A DNA stretch of 32,782 bases from Pyricularia pennisetigena (Eukaryota; Ascomycota; Sordariomycetes; Magnaporthales; Pyriculariaceae). The notes under the pieces are model-generated. The model worked only from the letters and a program-made list of their open reading frames with translations, had not been told where the DNA came from and made no database searches. The stretch is taken from the NCBI RefSeq assembly GCF_004337985.1, contig NC_043741.1, forward strand, positions 40,692 through 73,473. The letters run 5' to 3'. The translations under genes and the position numbers were made by a program. Below, piece by piece: positions 30,997 through 32,782 of the stretch (positions are counted from its first letter, which is position 1; each line of letters begins with the position of its first letter).

Positions 30997-31519
30997 TCAG
31001 CATGGAACAGTCTTTTAAAATACCAAGGCGATAGCGTACTGGCATGCCGTCCGAGGTCTGAACTGATCAATTTATTCCATTAATGAGGTTTGCCCGTCAT
31101 TTCAAATTCATGGTGGTTGCAGCAATTGCATAGGGGTCCAAAACGGTAAATTTCACAATGACAGGCTGAGGAAACTGCCACACCCCGCTTGGCCACAGTA
31201 TAACAAAGGTCTCCCGGATACTTTGATTGTCGACCCACCTTGACGTTCTACTGCATCGTCCCATGTCGATGCGGACATAAAAGCGCACCGTCTCTGCTGC
31301 GGCCGTGCATCATCCCAACCAGCCAATCTGGAAGCGACAGACCCAGCCGGGCTTTTTCTACTGGATGCGCAGAACTCGGCCGAATCGTTCCATGTTGATA
31401 GAGGTAAAACAAGGGCAAATAAGACCAACGAGAGGGGTCTTTATGTCTCGGTGGGGCGCGGATCGTGGCTGCGTTGCATGGATTGCCGGTGCACGTCGGT
31501 CCCGGGGTATCTTCGGGGG

Positions 31520-31523
<4 letters not shown>

Positions 31524-31553
<30 letters not shown>
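31524..31553. repeat. T30 homopolymer
   Basis: Thirty T residues in intergenic DNA, the same length as the tract at 24,891. Confidence 0.9.
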
Positions 31554-31742
31554 CTGTCAACCTCTCGTGCAAGGATCGCCCGCAAAGACGCTTTTCAGCG
31601 ACGGTATGGAGCCTTGACGCCCTGTTGAACCTTTTGGGACTCGGTGTCATCGTTTGGATCATTCGCATGGCTGTGATCCTCGGTCTTGACCACATCCACT
31701 ATGTTCTTTCAATTTGGCTGGTGTTTGGTGATAGATATTACA

Positions 31743-31886
31743 CCAAGTTGAAAGTGAACCAAGTTGAAAGTGAACCAAGTTGAAAGTGAACCAAGTTGAA
31801 AGTGAACCAAGTTGAAAGTGAACCAAGTTGAAAGTGAACCAAGTTGAAAGTGAACCAAGTTGAAAGTGAACCAAGTTGAAAGTGAA
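31743..31886. repeat. Minisatellite, 9 perfect copies of a 16-bp unit
   Basis: The unit ccaagttgaaagtgaa is repeated head to tail nine times without a mismatch (144 bp). The repeat is open in reading frames on both strands, but this is a by-product of the unit having no stop codon. Confidence 0.98.
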
Positions 31887-32782
31887 ACTCAAAAGGCTGT
31901 TGCGTTTCAATGCTCGGAAGAGATGCCGAAAAGTATCAAACTCATCTCGACCAGTCGGGTGCTCTGTATCGAATGGCGTGGCTGAGATTTTGCACTTGTC
32001 ATAACGAACAGGTACGTATCCAATAGATAAATTGTACCGGCGCCGCAGTAGATCGACCTGATAGGTCAAGGACCCCATCGACTATAAATCCCAGATGTCT
32101 GATCTACCCGCGACCTAGCTTAGTCAGGGACCAAGAGATGGGCCAAAGGGGAGACGGCACTAGCAGAGTCGAACCGTTTCGGGGCGGAGCTCTTGCGTAG
32201 GCCGTGATGGAACAAGTAAGCAAGCACCCTTTGAGAGACTCTGGCTGCGTGTCAAGGTCGACAACAGTCCCTGTACCCCACACTCCGGAATCTTGTCGGG
32301 TCTATCGCACTAGTGATTTGGAGCTTAGCTTGGTGTTTTGAGGGGGAGGCATGAAGCCTAGTTGTCTTGTCCTGGCTCGCAACACATCATTTGGAACAAG
32401 CTAACCCCCGATGCGGTGTATGGTTGGTAGACGTCAAGCCTGCAAAGAAATTCGATGGAGCTTGGGTGGGCGTGCTGTCAAGAGTTTAGTTTAATGCGAC
32501 TTGTATACTCTGCCTCTGCCCCAATGCGAAAGATCACGATGAAAGAATGGAGACGTAGGAAAATGGAGGATTATCATCGGAACTTGAGAAGCCGGAGAAT
32601 TAATAGGTGATATGGGCGCGGTAGTTGAATTTAAAAAAAGAAACACAAAGCTCTCCAAGCATCGCAGATGATAGAGAATGTTACAATGCCCAGCCGCTGC
32701 AATTAATCGCTATTACAACGTGACATCGAGCCGTACTATTTGTGGGTGCTGTGGGCGGGACACATGCCCTCGGGGACCTGAT

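Larger units (their letters stand above)
30812..32782. other. Terminal non-genic region
   Basis: 2.0 kb to the window edge. It starts with the GH32 3' UTR (AATAAA at 30,991-30,996, about 180 nt after the stop) and several T/C tracts. A T30 run and a minisatellite follow. From 31,890 to 32,782 the sequence is of mixed composition without a gene I can support; no tRNA or transposon signature was found. Confidence 0.45.

Noticed and set aside
31743..31886. CRISPR-like repeat array
   Set aside because: The copies are contiguous 16-mers with no spacers, and the host is a eukaryote.
31659..32078. 139-codon minus-strand frame with repeated FNLVHFQLGSLSTW
   Set aside because: It is produced by reading the 16-bp minisatellite, with no other protein features.
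32150..32235. Possible minus-strand tRNA (ggttcgactc resembles a T-arm)
   Set aside because: No matching acceptor stem, D-arm or anticodon arm could be folded around it.

Overview
The window looks like nuclear DNA of a filamentous ascomycete, most likely a Sordariomycete. Genes are monocistronic and lie on both strands. They are interrupted by short introns (about 50-200 nt) with GT..AG ends and CTAAC-like branch points, and GC-rich exons alternate with AT-rich, homopolymer-studded introns and spacers. I cannot name the species. The secreted chitin-binding, cysteine-rich, GH32 and carboxypeptidase products fit a plant- or soil-associated fungus. I resolved exon structures by hand. All major genes give open frames except one ambiguous splice junction near 26,842-26,918.

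Left part (1-8,575) is a compact block that reads as an aromatic/stilbenoid catabolism cluster. It holds the 3' end of an aldehyde dehydrogenase (128-715), a CAO-1/lignostilbene-type carotenoid oxygenase (1,580-3,498), an MFS transporter (4,002-6,117, minus) and a salicylate-hydroxylase-like FAD monooxygenase (6,591-8,575). The last two diverge from one 473-bp promoter region. Cleavage of a stilbene to benzaldehydes, oxidation to benzoates, ring hydroxylation and transport could be served by these four genes. That assignment is inference.

Middle part (8,576-19,794) is gene-poor. It has a three-exon 55-residue secreted cysteine-rich protein (9,539-9,856, minus), a ~98-bp degenerate tandem duplication (11,512-11,707), and a seven-exon copper amine oxidase (12,077-14,525) with a 12-nt microexon and a possible peroxisomal C-terminus. 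A tentative second small cysteine-rich gene (14,614-15,058, minus), a secreted two-hevein-domain chitin-binding protein (16,673-17,496, minus) and a decayed aldo-keto reductase remnant (18,812-19,201, minus) follow.

Right part (19,795-32,782) carries a secreted M14 carboxypeptidase (19,795-21,745) whose second intron contains a (AC)14(TC)34 microsatellite. It also has a single-exon MYND-finger protein (22,760-23,884, minus), a second, MhpA/phenol-hydroxylase-type FAD monooxygenase (25,378-27,511, minus) and a secreted GH32 fructan hydrolase (28,763-30,811). The tail has a T30 tract and nine perfect copies of a 16-bp minisatellite.
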